Assembly (NCBI GenBank): GCA_028818755.1
Contig: JAPPNF010000015.1
Coordinates: 1 to 50,114, forward strand
Length of the DNA: 50,114 bases
Reading direction: 5' to 3'
Origin: Deltaproteobacteria bacterium
GTDB taxonomy: Bacteria > Desulfobacterota > Binatia > UBA9968 > JAJDTQ01
Part shown: one piece after another, positions 23,832 to 32,344 of the stretch
How positions within the stretch are numbered: position 1 is the first letter of the stretch
Layout: every line of letters begins with the position of its first letter
Notes under the pieces: model-generated
Told to the model about the DNA's origin: nothing
Seen by the model: the letters and a program-made list of their open reading frames with translations, nothing else
The model's database searches: none
Translations under genes and position numbers: made by a program

Positions 23832-25271
23832 ATGATCACCGACCTGAGAATGTTCCTGGAAGAGCTGGACCGCCGCGGCGACCTCAAGCGGGTGAACGGC
23901 GCCGACCTCCAGTACGAGATCGGCTGCATTGCCGAGATCGCATTTCACCACCGCGGCCCGGCGCTGCTGTTCGACGAGATTCCCGGCTACCCGCCCGGGT
24001 TCCGCGTGGCATCCAACGTGGCCAGCACGCGGCAGCGCTCGCTGATGGCCATCGGCACCGATCCCGACACGCCCGAGGCCGAGGCCATGCGCGCGTGGAA
24101 GGAGAGGTGGGTGGACTACAAGGGCATTGCTCCGCGGGTGGTGGAAACGAGCCCGCTGCTGGAGAACGTGCTGACCGGCGACGACGTCGACCTGGGCCGC
24201 ATTCCGGTCCCCATTTGGCACGAGCTCGACGGCGGTCCCTACATCGGCTCGGGGGTGGCCGTCATACTCAAGGACCCGGACAGCGGCTTCGTGAACCTCG
24301 GGAGCTACCGGCTCCAGGTGCACGACGGCAAGACCACCGGCCTCTTCTGCGAGCCGGCCAACGACGGCAGCGCAATCCTGCGCAAGTACTGGGACAAGGG
24401 CGAGGCGTGCCCGGTGGCCGTGTCGGTGGCGCCGGAGCCGGTGGTGTTCCTCACGGCCTCCGGTTCCACGGGTTGTCCGCCCGGAGTGCCGGAGTACGAA
24501 TACGTTGGCTTCCTCTGCGGCGAGCCCGTGGACGTCATCGAGGGCCGCATGACCGGTCTGCCGATATCCGCCGGATCGGAGATCGCCTTCGAGGGCGAGG
24601 TCCCGCCGCCCGATGTGGAGTCGCGACAGGAGGGCCCGTTCGGCGAATGGACCGGGTACTACATGATTACGTCGGTTCCGGAGCCCGTGATCCGGGTGAC
24701 GGCGCTCTACTACCGCAACGACCCTATCCTGTTCGGCGCCCCGCCGTACAAGCCGTACCGCGAGTCCTACGCCTTCTCGTTGCCCATGCGCTCCATGACC
24801 GGATTGTGGTCGCGGTTGGAGAAGGACGGGCTACCGGTCACCCGGGTGACGGACCTGGTCAAGATGGGCGCGGTGGTGGTGAGCGTGGCCCAGAAGACGC
24901 CCGACGACGTGCCGCGCATCATCAAGGCACTGCAGGAGAGCCGCGCTCCGTGCCGCATCAACATCCTGGTGGATGACGACGTCAACCCCGAGGACCCCAT
25001 CGAGGTGTTCTGGGCGCTTGGGACGCGGCTGGACGCCGGCGAGGGCGTCCACAAGAGCACCGTGCCGAGCGCCTGGCGGCTCGACCCGTTGCGCACCGCG
25101 GAGGAGCGCGAGATCCGTGAGCCGCTTCCCTACCGGCGCCTGATCCTCAACGGCTGCCGCCCGTTCGAGCGGTTGAAGGAGTTCTCGCCGGTGAACCTGT
25201 TCAGCAAGGAGCGGCGGGATGCCACGTGGGAGAAGTGGCAGCTTGGAGACTGGCTGAAGGGCCGCGTCTAG
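23832..25271 (+). CDS. UbiD-family (prenylated-FMN) decarboxylase, module B
   Basis: This 479-residue UbiD family member has a complete active-site set: NLGSYR for the metal Asn and catalytic Arg, PEYEYVG for the metal-site Glu, and EGPFGEWTGYY for the paired Glu. Start chosen at ATG 23832 because the family begins with a MxxDLRxFLEEL pattern, seen here as MITDLRMFLEEL, and GGAGCGGGA lies upstream; a GTG at 23814 has poorer support. It lies between the bicupin and the hydrolase, whereas in module A the UbiD gene is first. It probably removes a carboxyl group from the ring or from the ring-cleaved product. Confidence 0.92.
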   Translation: MITDLRMFLEELDRRGDLKRVNGADLQYEIGCIAEIAFHHRGPALLFDEIPGYPPGFRVASNVASTRQRSLMAIGTDPDTPEAEAMRAWKERWVDYKGIAPRVVETSPLLENVLTGDDVDLGRIPVPIWHELDGGPYIGSGVAVILKDPDSGFVNLGSYRLQVHDGKTTGLFCEPANDGSAILRKYWDKGEACPVAVSVAPEPVVFLTASGSTGCPPGVPEYEYVGFLCGEPVDVIEGRMTGLPISAGSEIAFEGEVPPPDVESRQEGPFGEWTGYYMITSVPEPVIRVTALYYRNDPILFGAPPYKPYRESYAFSLPMRSMTGLWSRLEKDGLPVTRVTDLVKMGAVVVSVAQKTPDDVPRIIKALQESRAPCRINILVDDDVNPEDPIEVFWALGTRLDAGEGVHKSTVPSAWRLDPLRTAEEREIREPLPYRRLILNGCRPFERLKEFSPVNLFSKERRDATWEKWQLGDWLKGRV

Positions 25272-25316
25272 CGCGGGAACGCGACGGACCGCGTCGAACG
25301 TCCTGAAGGAGATCGA

Positions 25317-26189
25317 ATGTTTTCCGAAGAGCTCGCAGAATTCATGAAGTACGAGACCTACTACGACGCCGCCGGCGTGCGCACGCGTTGCTTCGAGAAG
25401 GGGGAGGGCGAAGCCGTCATCCTGCTGCACGGCGGCGGCGGCCATGCGGAGACGTGGGTGAGGAACCTGCTGCCCCTGTCCGAGCGGTTCCGGGTGCTGG
25501 CCATCGACTACCTGGGCCACGGCTTCACCGACAAGCCCGCCATCGCCTACGACATGGAGGCGTTCTCCAAGCACCTGCTGGACTTCATGGACGCGGCCGG
25601 CGTGGAACGGGGTTGCCTGGTGGGCGAGTCCCAGGGCGGACAGATCAGCGTCTACACCACGCATCACCACCCGGAGCGGGTGAGCAAGCTGGGCCTCATC
25701 GTGGGCGGCATCCCCTCCAACGAGCACGGCTACACCACCGGCATGCACCAGCTCGACGCGCTCACCAAGGCGGCGGTGGGCGATCCCACCAAGGAGACCA
25801 TCCGCAAGCGCATGGAGTGGCTGTTCCATGACCCGTCGACGCTGCCCGACGAGCTCGTGGACATCCGCCTCGAGATCTACACCAACCCCGAGTATCGCGA
25901 GCGGGTCCAGGGATTCATCCGCATGCGCGGCTACGACCTGATCCCCAAGATCCCCAAGCTGCAAAGCCCCATGCTGTTCTTCTGGACCACCCACAACCCC
26001 ACGTGCCCCTGGCACGTGGCCGAGAAGGTGCACCAGAGCGTGCCGGGATCGCGTTTCGTGCTGCTGGACAAGGCGGCGCACTGGCCGCAGTTCGAGCAGC
26101 CCGCGGAGTTCAACCGGGTGCTGATGGAGTTTCTCTCGCAGGACGAGGACGAGATCCTCATCGACACGTACCGGCGCCGGTACTGGTAA
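25317..26189 (+). CDS. Alpha/beta hydrolase with an Asn at the usual acid position, module B
   Basis: This 290-residue alpha/beta-fold protein has HGGGGHAETW as oxyanion loop, GESQGG as nucleophile elbow with Ser (about residue 105) and AHWPQFEQP with the likely catalytic His. Where the acid Asp is usually found (GxxDxxxP) the sequence reads THNPTCP, with Asn. It may use another acidic residue, as some family members do, or be a lyase or binding protein. AAGGAG precedes the ATG at 25317. It matches the position of the hydrolase in module A as the last catabolic enzyme before transport genes, but the two are only distantly alike. Confidence 0.84.
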   Translation: MFSEELAEFMKYETYYDAAGVRTRCFEKGEGEAVILLHGGGGHAETWVRNLLPLSERFRVLAIDYLGHGFTDKPAIAYDMEAFSKHLLDFMDAAGVERGCLVGESQGGQISVYTTHHHPERVSKLGLIVGGIPSNEHGYTTGMHQLDALTKAAVGDPTKETIRKRMEWLFHDPSTLPDELVDIRLEIYTNPEYRERVQGFIRMRGYDLIPKIPKLQSPMLFFWTTHNPTCPWHVAEKVHQSVPGSRFVLLDKAAHWPQFEQPAEFNRVLMEFLSQDEDEILIDTYRRRYW

Positions 26190-26244
26190 CGGGAGGGAGG
26201 CCGGTTTCCGGAACCATCCCTGTCGTCAAGCAAGGAGGTAGGAC

Positions 26245-27327
26245 ATGAGACGCAATCGCTGGTTTGCCGCCGCCCTCGGGGCGGTCCTCGTGGCCGCGGG
26301 GGCCGCCCCGGCCGTGGCCGGGCAGTGGGACGACGTCCTGGCCGCGGCCAAGAAGGAAGGCAAGGTCGTGCTCGGCACCAACCTGGGCATGCCCAAGTTC
26401 CGACAGGACGTAACCAAGAAGTTCAAGGCCAAGTACGGTATCGACGTGGAGTTGCGTTCCATGCGCGGCTCGGAGCTGACGGCCGTGGCCAGACGCGAAT
26501 GCAGCGCCAACCGTCCTTCCATGGACGTGCTGTTGTCGGGCAACAGCGAGATCACGAGGCTCTATCCCAAGGGGTGTCTGCGGGAGATGAAGTCCAATCT
26601 CTTGCTGCCCTCGGTGACCGACGGCAAGCAGTGGCGCGGCGGCGCGCTCAAGTGGAACGACCCCGAGCACAAGTACATGCTCCAGTTGATCGAGTACGTG
26701 AACGTGTCCGGCATCTACAACACCACGAAGCTCAAGGCCGAGGAGGTCAATTCCGTCAAGCATCTCCTGGAACCCAGGCTCAAGGGCAAGATCGCCAGCT
26801 ACGATCCGCGGCGCGGCGGCGCCGGCAAGGGAGCCGCGTCCTTCTTCCTGGCCATGCTCGGCGACGAGTACGTGGTCAATCTCTACAAGGGGCAGGAAGT
26901 GGTCTACACCGCCAATCACCGCCAACTCGCCGACTGGATCGCGCGGGGCGTCTACTCGGTGGGCCTGGGCGCCGTGGCCCGGCAGTTCGACCCGCTGCGC
27001 AAGAAGGGGTTGCCCATCGGCGTGGTGCGGTTCAAGGACCTTCCCGGCAAGCTCACCGGCGGCAGCGGCGTGATCAAGCTGGTCAAGGGCGCACCGAACC
27101 CCAACGGGGCGATAGTCTTGCTCAACTGGCTCGCGGACCAGGAAGGCCAACAGGTGTTCGAGCGGCATGTGCGGCAGAAGAGCCGGCGGCTGGACGTGAG
27201 CGAGGGCCTTGACGACTACGTGCTTCCGAAGGAAGGCGTCAAGTACCACGACGACTACGCCTACGAGTTCTACACCAAGGAGCGTCCGCGGGCGCGCAAG
27301 CGTCTGGTGGAGCTCCTCGGAAGGTAA
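26245..27327 (+). CDS. Periplasmic binding protein of an ABC importer (Fe(III)/organic-anion type), module B
   Basis: This 360-residue exported protein has a signal peptide over residues 1-25 (WFAAALGAVLVAAGAAPAVAG). The mature part begins WDDVLAAAKKEGKVVLGTN, the same opening as the module A binding protein, and has NVSGIYNTTKLKAEE and PNGAIVLLNWLAD as family segments. AAGGAGG lies before the ATG at 26245. It is directly followed by its ATPase and permease genes, so this importer is complete. The surrounding catabolic genes suggest an aromatic or other organic acid as ligand. Two Cys (in ARREC and KGCL) are unusual for the type and might form a disulphide. Confidence 0.88.
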   Translation: MRRNRWFAAALGAVLVAAGAAPAVAGQWDDVLAAAKKEGKVVLGTNLGMPKFRQDVTKKFKAKYGIDVELRSMRGSELTAVARRECSANRPSMDVLLSGNSEITRLYPKGCLREMKSNLLLPSVTDGKQWRGGALKWNDPEHKYMLQLIEYVNVSGIYNTTKLKAEEVNSVKHLLEPRLKGKIASYDPRRGGAGKGAASFFLAMLGDEYVVNLYKGQEVVYTANHRQLADWIARGVYSVGLGAVARQFDPLRKKGLPIGVVRFKDLPGKLTGGSGVIKLVKGAPNPNGAIVLLNWLADQEGQQVFERHVRQKSRRLDVSEGLDDYVLPKEGVKYHDDYAYEFYTKERPRARKRLVELLGR

Positions 27328-27333
27328 GGCGCC

Positions 27334-28422
27334 GTGCCGTCCACCGCGCCCATCGTCAGCGTCCGCGACCTCGTGAAGTGCTACGGTGACGTGCGCGCGG
27401 TGGACGGCGTCAGCTTCGACGTCTACGGCGGGGAGATCCTGGTCATCCTGGGACCCAGCGGCTGCGGCAAGAGCACGACGCTACGGACCCTGGCCGGGCT
27501 GGAGCGCCCGGACTCCGGCGAGATCGTCCTGAGCGGCAAGGTCGTGAGCGCCCCCGAGAAGGGCATCTTCGTCCCTCCGGAGAAGCGCAACACCGGCATG
27601 GTTTTCCAGTCCTTCGCCATCTGGCCGCACATGACCTGCGGCGATCAGGTGGCGCTGCCCCTCAAGGTGCGCGGGCACCCCCGGCAGGACCGTCGCGAGC
27701 GGGTGCGGAAGATGCTCGAGTTCGTCGATCTGGGAGGACTGGAAGAGCGCAACGGCACCGACCTGAGCGGCGGCCAGCAGCAGCGGCTGTCGCTGGCCCG
27801 GGCGCTGGTCTACGAGCCGGACCTGCTGTTGCTGGACGAGCCCCTGAGCAACCTCGACGCGCAACTCCGCCAGCAGATGCGGGTGGAGCTCAAGGGACTC
27901 CAGGCCAAGCTCGAGGCCACCTTCCTGTTCGTTACCCACGACCAGGTGGAAGCCATGACCCTGGCCGACCGTATCCTGGTCATGCGCGACGGCCGCATCC
28001 AGCAGTTGGGATCGCCCGGCGAGCTTTACAAGGACCCGGTGAATCCCTTCGTTCATGCATTCCTCGGCAAGAGCATCCACCTGGACGCGGAGCGGGTGGA
28101 TGACGATGGCGCTGCATACGTCCGGCTTGCCGACGGCTGCAGGCTCGCGTTGCCGGACGCGGAGGCCGTCCCTGCCGGCGGAAGTTTGATGGTCGGGCTC
28201 CGTCCCGAGGACCTGGAGCTGGTGGGCGAGGCGCGGGAGCCCGGAGCCGGCGAGCTGCAGGCGGCGGTCCGCAACCTCATCTACCTGGGCGATCGCTACG
28301 AGCTCGCCCTGGAGACCTGCGGAGTCGAGTTCGTCATTTCCCTGGAGGACGGCTCGCGGGTCGCCGGCGACCGGGTCCTGCTCCGGGTGAAGGACGGGCG
28401 GTTGAAGGTATGGCCGACCTGA
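27334..28422 (+). CDS. ABC importer ATPase with C-terminal TOBE-like domain
   Basis: This 362-residue ATPase has Walker A GPSGCGKST (about residue 40-48), Q-loop GMVFQSF, signature LSGGQQQR, Walker B LLLLDEP and H-loop FVTHDQ. The last 110 residues form a TOBE-like regulatory domain (MVGLRPEDLELVG). It is of the FbpC/PotA/UgpC class. It starts with GTG at 27334, 6 bases after the binding-protein stop, and overlaps the permease gene by 13 bases. It powers the permease at 28410-30122 and might also serve the ATPase-less system at 4881-7825. Confidence 0.94.
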   Translation: MPSTAPIVSVRDLVKCYGDVRAVDGVSFDVYGGEILVILGPSGCGKSTTLRTLAGLERPDSGEIVLSGKVVSAPEKGIFVPPEKRNTGMVFQSFAIWPHMTCGDQVALPLKVRGHPRQDRRERVRKMLEFVDLGGLEERNGTDLSGGQQQRLSLARALVYEPDLLLLDEPLSNLDAQLRQQMRVELKGLQAKLEATFLFVTHDQVEAMTLADRILVMRDGRIQQLGSPGELYKDPVNPFVHAFLGKSIHLDAERVDDDGAAYVRLADGCRLALPDAEAVPAGGSLMVGLRPEDLELVGEAREPGAGELQAAVRNLIYLGDRYELALETCGVEFVISLEDGSRVAGDRVLLRVKDGRLKVWPT

Positions 28423-30122
28423 CAGGTATGGCCGGCCATACCGTGTCCCGAAGGGGGCGGTTCCTCGCTCGGGAGTGGAGCCTGGCGACGCTGCTGCTGG
28501 CGGCCGCCGGCGTGGTGAGCCTGCCGCCGGTGGTCTTCATCCTCATGAACAGCGTCAACACGGCCGATCCCACCGACCCCTTCGTGTTCGGGTTCGACGG
28601 ATGGGTCAGCGGGTTCGCCAACAAGAAGACGCTGGACGCCATCGGCTACAGCTTCCTGCTGAGCGTGCGCACGCTCATCGGCATCAGTGCGGCTTTCCTG
28701 CTGTCGTGGCTGCTGGTGCGGGTGCGGGTGCCGGGCCGGGCCTTCATCGAGCTGTCCCTGTGGATCGCTTATTTCCTGCCGTCGCTGCCCCTGGCCATAA
28801 GCTGGATTCTTCTGGCGGATCCCAACTACGGGGTGCTCAACCGCTTCCTTACCCCGTTGGGGATCACGCTGAACCCGTACACCTTCACCGGCATCATCTG
28901 GGTCCATCTCACCGCCAGCACCATCCCCATCATGACGATCCTGCTCATGCCCGCCATGCGGCAGTTGGAGGCGTCTCTGGAGGAAGCCGCCCGGGTGTGC
29001 GGGCTGGGCCCCTGGCGCACCTTCCGTTACGTGCTGGTCCCGGTGCTGGCGCCGGCCATGCTGACGGTGTGGCTGGCAGGCGTGATCCGGGGCCTCGAGT
29101 CCTTTCAGGTGGAACTGTTACTGGGCCGTCCTGCCAACATCGATGTCTTCGCCACCCGCATCTACGACCTCATCACCTGGGAGCCGCCGGAGTTCGCTCA
29201 GGCCATCACACTGAGCACGTTCTTTCTCGGGGTGCTGTTCGTGCTGGCGCTGTTCTACCAGCACTTCACCTCCAGGCGGCAGTACGCCACCCTCTCGGGG
29301 CGGGGGACCTCTTTCCGGCAGGTGGACATGGGGTCGATGCGTTACGTGGTGAGCGGCGCGCTGATCGTCGTGGTGGGCATCGCGGTCTACCTGCCCATCG
29401 GCACGCTGATCCTGGGCTCGTGCATGACGATCTTCGGCTACTTCGACATCGCGGATCCCTACACCCTGGATCACTGGCGCGCGGTGCTGGAAGATCCGGT
29501 GTTCCTGCAGTCGGCGCAGAACTCCATCATCCTGGGCCTGGCCACGGCGGTGTTGGGCGTGACCATCTACTGCCTGTTCGGCTTTGCCCTGGTGCGCACC
29601 CAGCTCCAGGGCCGCGCCGTCGCCAACGTATTCCTGTGGCTGCCCTGGGCCGTTCCCGGCATCCTGAGCGGGCTGGGCTTTCTGTGGATCTTCCTGACCG
29701 TGCCGTTCCTGGTGCCGCTCTACGGCACCCTCATGAGCCTCGTCTGGGTGCTGATCGTCAAGGAAGTGCCCATCGGCGTGCACTTGGTGAAGACCAGCTT
29801 CACCCAGATCTCCGTGGAGCTGGAGCACGCCGCCCGGGTGTGCGGCTGCGGCTGGTTCTACACCCTGTGGCGCATCACGGTGCCGCTCATCGCGCCGACC
29901 CTCATCGCCATCTTCGTCATCGTCTTCATCGCCTCCATCCGTGACGTGGACAACGTGGTGCTGCTCACCGGCGCGTCCACCCGGCCCTTGGCGATTCTGA
30001 TGATGGAGCACGCGCTCGGCGGACAAATGGAGTCGGCTTCCATCATCAGCGTGATCCTGGCGTTCTTCGCCGTGGGGGTGGCGCTGCTCATGCGCCGGTT
30101 CAGCGGCAGGATGCAGATGTAG
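28410..30122 (+). CDS. ABC importer permease, two fused transmembrane domains
   Basis: This 570-residue inner-membrane protein has two permease domains, each with about six helices and an ATPase-docking EAA loop: EEAARVCGLGPWRTFRYV and EHAARVCGCGWFYTLWRI. It is similar in layout to the permease at 4881-6605. Start at ATG 28410 overlaps the ATPase end; an ATG at 28428 is an alternative. It closes the transport operon, and dispersed repeats begin shortly after it. Confidence 0.9.
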   Translation: MADLTGMAGHTVSRRGRFLAREWSLATLLLAAAGVVSLPPVVFILMNSVNTADPTDPFVFGFDGWVSGFANKKTLDAIGYSFLLSVRTLIGISAAFLLSWLLVRVRVPGRAFIELSLWIAYFLPSLPLAISWILLADPNYGVLNRFLTPLGITLNPYTFTGIIWVHLTASTIPIMTILLMPAMRQLEASLEEAARVCGLGPWRTFRYVLVPVLAPAMLTVWLAGVIRGLESFQVELLLGRPANIDVFATRIYDLITWEPPEFAQAITLSTFFLGVLFVLALFYQHFTSRRQYATLSGRGTSFRQVDMGSMRYVVSGALIVVVGIAVYLPIGTLILGSCMTIFGYFDIADPYTLDHWRAVLEDPVFLQSAQNSIILGLATAVLGVTIYCLFGFALVRTQLQGRAVANVFLWLPWAVPGILSGLGFLWIFLTVPFLVPLYGTLMSLVWVLIVKEVPIGVHLVKTSFTQISVELEHAARVCGCGWFYTLWRITVPLIAPTLIAIFVIVFIASIRDVDNVVLLTGASTRPLAILMMEHALGGQMESASIISVILAFFAVGVALLMRRFSGRMQM

Positions 30123-30157
30123 CGGGCAGACCCGTCATGGATACGAAGCCGGCATCC

Positions 30158-30209
30158 GTCATTCCGGCGAAAAGCCTGCCCCGTACTTGATACGGGGCCG
30201 GAATCCAGG
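30158..30209. repeat. Dispersed intergenic repeat with hairpin, GTCATTCCGGCGAAAAG type
   Basis: The segment runs from GTCATTCCGGCG to CCGGAATCCAGG and contains a perfect palindrome GCCCCGTA-CTTGA-TACGGGGC (30178-30198). ATTCCGGC and GCCGGAAT form outer arms. Repeats with GTCATTCC...GGAATCCAGG ends are a widespread REP-like type in GC-rich bacteria. The element at 32273-32313 shares the ATTCCCGCGAAAAGCGGGAAT core. Confidence 0.65.
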
Positions 30210-30255
30210 GGCAGAATTTTAAAGTTCGAGTGTGGAACCTTCAAAGGAGGAATCA

Positions 30256-30633
30256 ATGGCCCGACGCAAGATGATCAAGAGCGACAAGCTCGGCTCGCAC
30301 AACAATCCGATCCCCACCGGAGTCGTCATCGGCAACGTGGTCCTGCCGTCGGTGATAAGCGGGGCGGGGCCCGACGGCATCTCGGACGACCCGGAGGAGC
30401 AGATCCGCCAGGCTTTCGAGAACCTGCGGAACGTCATGGAAGCGGCCGGCGGCAGCACCGACAACATCGGCAAGGTCATCTTCTACCTGAAGGACTTCAG
30501 CCACCGCGCGCTGATCAACAAGGAGTGGCTCGCCATGTTTCCCAATGAGGACGACCGCCCGGCGCGCCACGTCATGCAGATCGACGTTCAGGGGAAGACG
30601 ATCATCCAGATGGACGTCATCGGCGTCCTGTGA
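30256..30633 (+). CDS. RidA/YjgF-family protein
   Basis: This 125-residue protein is of the RidA (reactive imine/enamine deaminase) family, trimeric enzymes that hydrolyse enamine or imine intermediates; some relatives act on 2-aminomuconate in aromatic breakdown. The substrate-binding Arg of the family is visible in RPARHV, and the segments VIFYLKDFS and QIDVQGKTIIQMDVIG match the fold. AAAGGAGG lies 5 bases before the ATG at 30256; a GTG at 30232 lies before that site and is rejected. It stands between two dispersed repeats, ahead of a UbiD gene. Confidence 0.88.
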   Translation: MARRKMIKSDKLGSHNNPIPTGVVIGNVVLPSVISGAGPDGISDDPEEQIRQAFENLRNVMEAAGGSTDNIGKVIFYLKDFSHRALINKEWLAMFPNEDDRPARHVMQIDVQGKTIIQMDVIGVL

Positions 30634-30643
30634 TGGGAACGGT

Positions 30644-30746
30644 GTCCTTCGACTTCGCTTCGCTACGCTCAGGACGAACGGTTGTGGGGCCTTTGTTGCC
30701 GTTCGTCCTGAGCGTAGCGAAGCGTCAGCGGAGCGAAGTCGAAGGA
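30644..30746. repeat. Large inverted repeat, TTCGTCCTGAGCGTAGCGAAG type
   Basis: Two arms of 38 bases (30644-30681 and 30699-30746) are exact inverted copies except that the right arm carries 10 extra bases. The spacer is 17 bases. The arms carry the motif GTTCGTCCTGAGCG..GTCGAAGG, a dispersed element common in environmental bacterial genomes. It would form a long RNA hairpin between the RidA and UbiD genes and may act as a terminator or mRNA stabiliser. Confidence 0.8.
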
Positions 30747-30782
30747 CCGCATCTCACTTGATAGGAAAAGGGGGAACCCACG

Positions 30783-32216
30783 ATGGGTCATGCCTCTCTG
30801 GGTGAATTCATTGACGCGGCCCGGGCCGCGGACGACGTCAAGGACATCCACGGCGCGGACCTGAAGACCGACGTGGGAGCGCTTTCGGAGCTGTCCGCGC
30901 AGTCGGACGGCCCGCTGCTGCTGTTCCACGACTTCGCCGGCTTCCCGCCCGGCTTCCGGGTCGCGAGCAACGTCTACCGCCACAGCCGGCGCCGCTACGC
31001 CCTGGCCCTTGGCATCCCCTCGGATGCACATCCCGTCGAGCTGGTGCAGCACCTGCGGAAGCTGCGCGCACGCCAAGTCCCGGCCAAGCCGGAGGAGGTG
31101 TCGGACGGGCCGGTGCTGACGCACCGTCTGGCCGACGAAGACGCGGACATATGCCGGTTTCCGGCGCCCAAGTGGCATTCCGGGGACGGCGGCAACTACA
31201 TCGGCACCGGCGACCTCGTCATCATCCGCGACCCGGAAACCGGCTGGATCAACTTCGGCACCTACCGCGCCTGTGTGAAGGGCCGGGACCGCCTGAGCCT
31301 GTGGATCATCGCCCACAAGCGCGGGCGCATCATCACGGAGAAGTACTGGGCCAGGGGAGATGCGTGCCCCGTGGCGGTGGTGCTGGGCTGCGCACCACTC
31401 ACCCTCATGGCGTCTACCAGCCGCCTCAAGTACGAGCAGGCCGGCGCGCTCCACGGCGCACCGGTCCAGGTGGTGAAGGCGCCGCAGAGCGGCCTTCCGG
31501 TGCCCGCGGAGTCCGAGATCCTGGTGGAAGGGGAGATCCCGTCACCGGACGAGGAGACCGCCCACGAGGGGCCGTTCGGCGAGTGGCCGGGCTATTATTC
31601 CCACAGCGGCCCGGAGTGCGTGGTGCGGATCAAGGCGATCCATCACCGCGACGACCCCATCGTCTTCGGCCACCAGCCGCTGCGTCCCATGCTGTCCTTC
31701 GGCAGCGACCTGCCCGACAGCGCCGCCCGCGCCTGGGACCACCTGGAGCGCGCCGGCATCACCGACGTCGCCGGCGTCTGGGGCCACTGCCACGGCCTCA
31801 TGCTGGTCATTTCCCTGAAGCAGCGCTACGCCGGCCATGCCAAACAGGCGCTCATCACCGCCAACGGCATCGCCGCCGCCGGCAGCATGTTCGGCTACTT
31901 CGTGGCCGTCGACGATGATATCGATCCGTCGGAGCTGAAGGACGTACTGTGGGCCATGTGCACCCGCACCAACCCCGCCACCTCCCTGAACCTCCTCCAC
32001 GACGCCTGGACCAGCGACCTGGACCCCCGGCTGACTCCGGAGCAGAAACAATCGGGAGATTTCACCATGGGCCGGGTGCTCATCGACGCCTGCAAGCCCT
32101 TCCATTGGAAGGACTCGTTCCCGGAGCCCAACGTGTTCTCGCCTCAGGAGAAGCGGGCTCTTGAGAGGAGGTGGGCGGAGTTGGTGGCGGAAATCAGCGC
32201 CTGGAGTAGGCGCTAG
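30783..32216 (+). CDS. UbiD-family (prenylated-FMN) decarboxylase
   Basis: This is the fourth UbiD member here, 477 residues. The active-site set is complete: NFGTYR, LKYEQAG and EGPFGEWPGYY. It is set apart from the main module by the RidA gene and two repeats. The start at 30783 lies beyond AAAGGGGG and is followed by MGHASLGEFI; the family's usual DLRxFL pattern is replaced by SLGEFIDAA. It is more distant from the UbiD proteins of modules A and B than those are from each other. Substrate unknown. Confidence 0.9.
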   Translation: MGHASLGEFIDAARAADDVKDIHGADLKTDVGALSELSAQSDGPLLLFHDFAGFPPGFRVASNVYRHSRRRYALALGIPSDAHPVELVQHLRKLRARQVPAKPEEVSDGPVLTHRLADEDADICRFPAPKWHSGDGGNYIGTGDLVIIRDPETGWINFGTYRACVKGRDRLSLWIIAHKRGRIITEKYWARGDACPVAVVLGCAPLTLMASTSRLKYEQAGALHGAPVQVVKAPQSGLPVPAESEILVEGEIPSPDEETAHEGPFGEWPGYYSHSGPECVVRIKAIHHRDDPIVFGHQPLRPMLSFGSDLPDSAARAWDHLERAGITDVAGVWGHCHGLMLVISLKQRYAGHAKQALITANGIAAAGSMFGYFVAVDDDIDPSELKDVLWAMCTRTNPATSLNLLHDAWTSDLDPRLTPEQKQSGDFTMGRVLIDACKPFHWKDSFPEPNVFSPQEKRALERRWAELVAEISAWSRR

Positions 32217-32272
32217 GGCGAAAGCGAGTCAGCCGGATCGTCTCTGAAATGGATCCCTCGGTTTGGATCGGG

Positions 32273-32313
32273 TCCCTCTGTCATTCCCGCGAAAAGCGGG
32301 AATGACAGAGGGA
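32273..32313. terminator. Perfect 18-bp hairpin between convergent genes
   Basis: Arms of 18 bases (TCCCTCTGTCATTCCCGC, 32273-32290, and its complement, 32296-32313) flank a GAAAA loop. It lies between the convergent UbiD and amidohydrolase genes, so it could stop transcription from both sides. No T-tract follows on the plus strand. The core is also a dispersed repeat type, related to 30158-30209. Confidence 0.6.
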
Positions 32314-32344
32314 TGGGGCAGGTGACCGGTTCGGGCGTCCGGTC

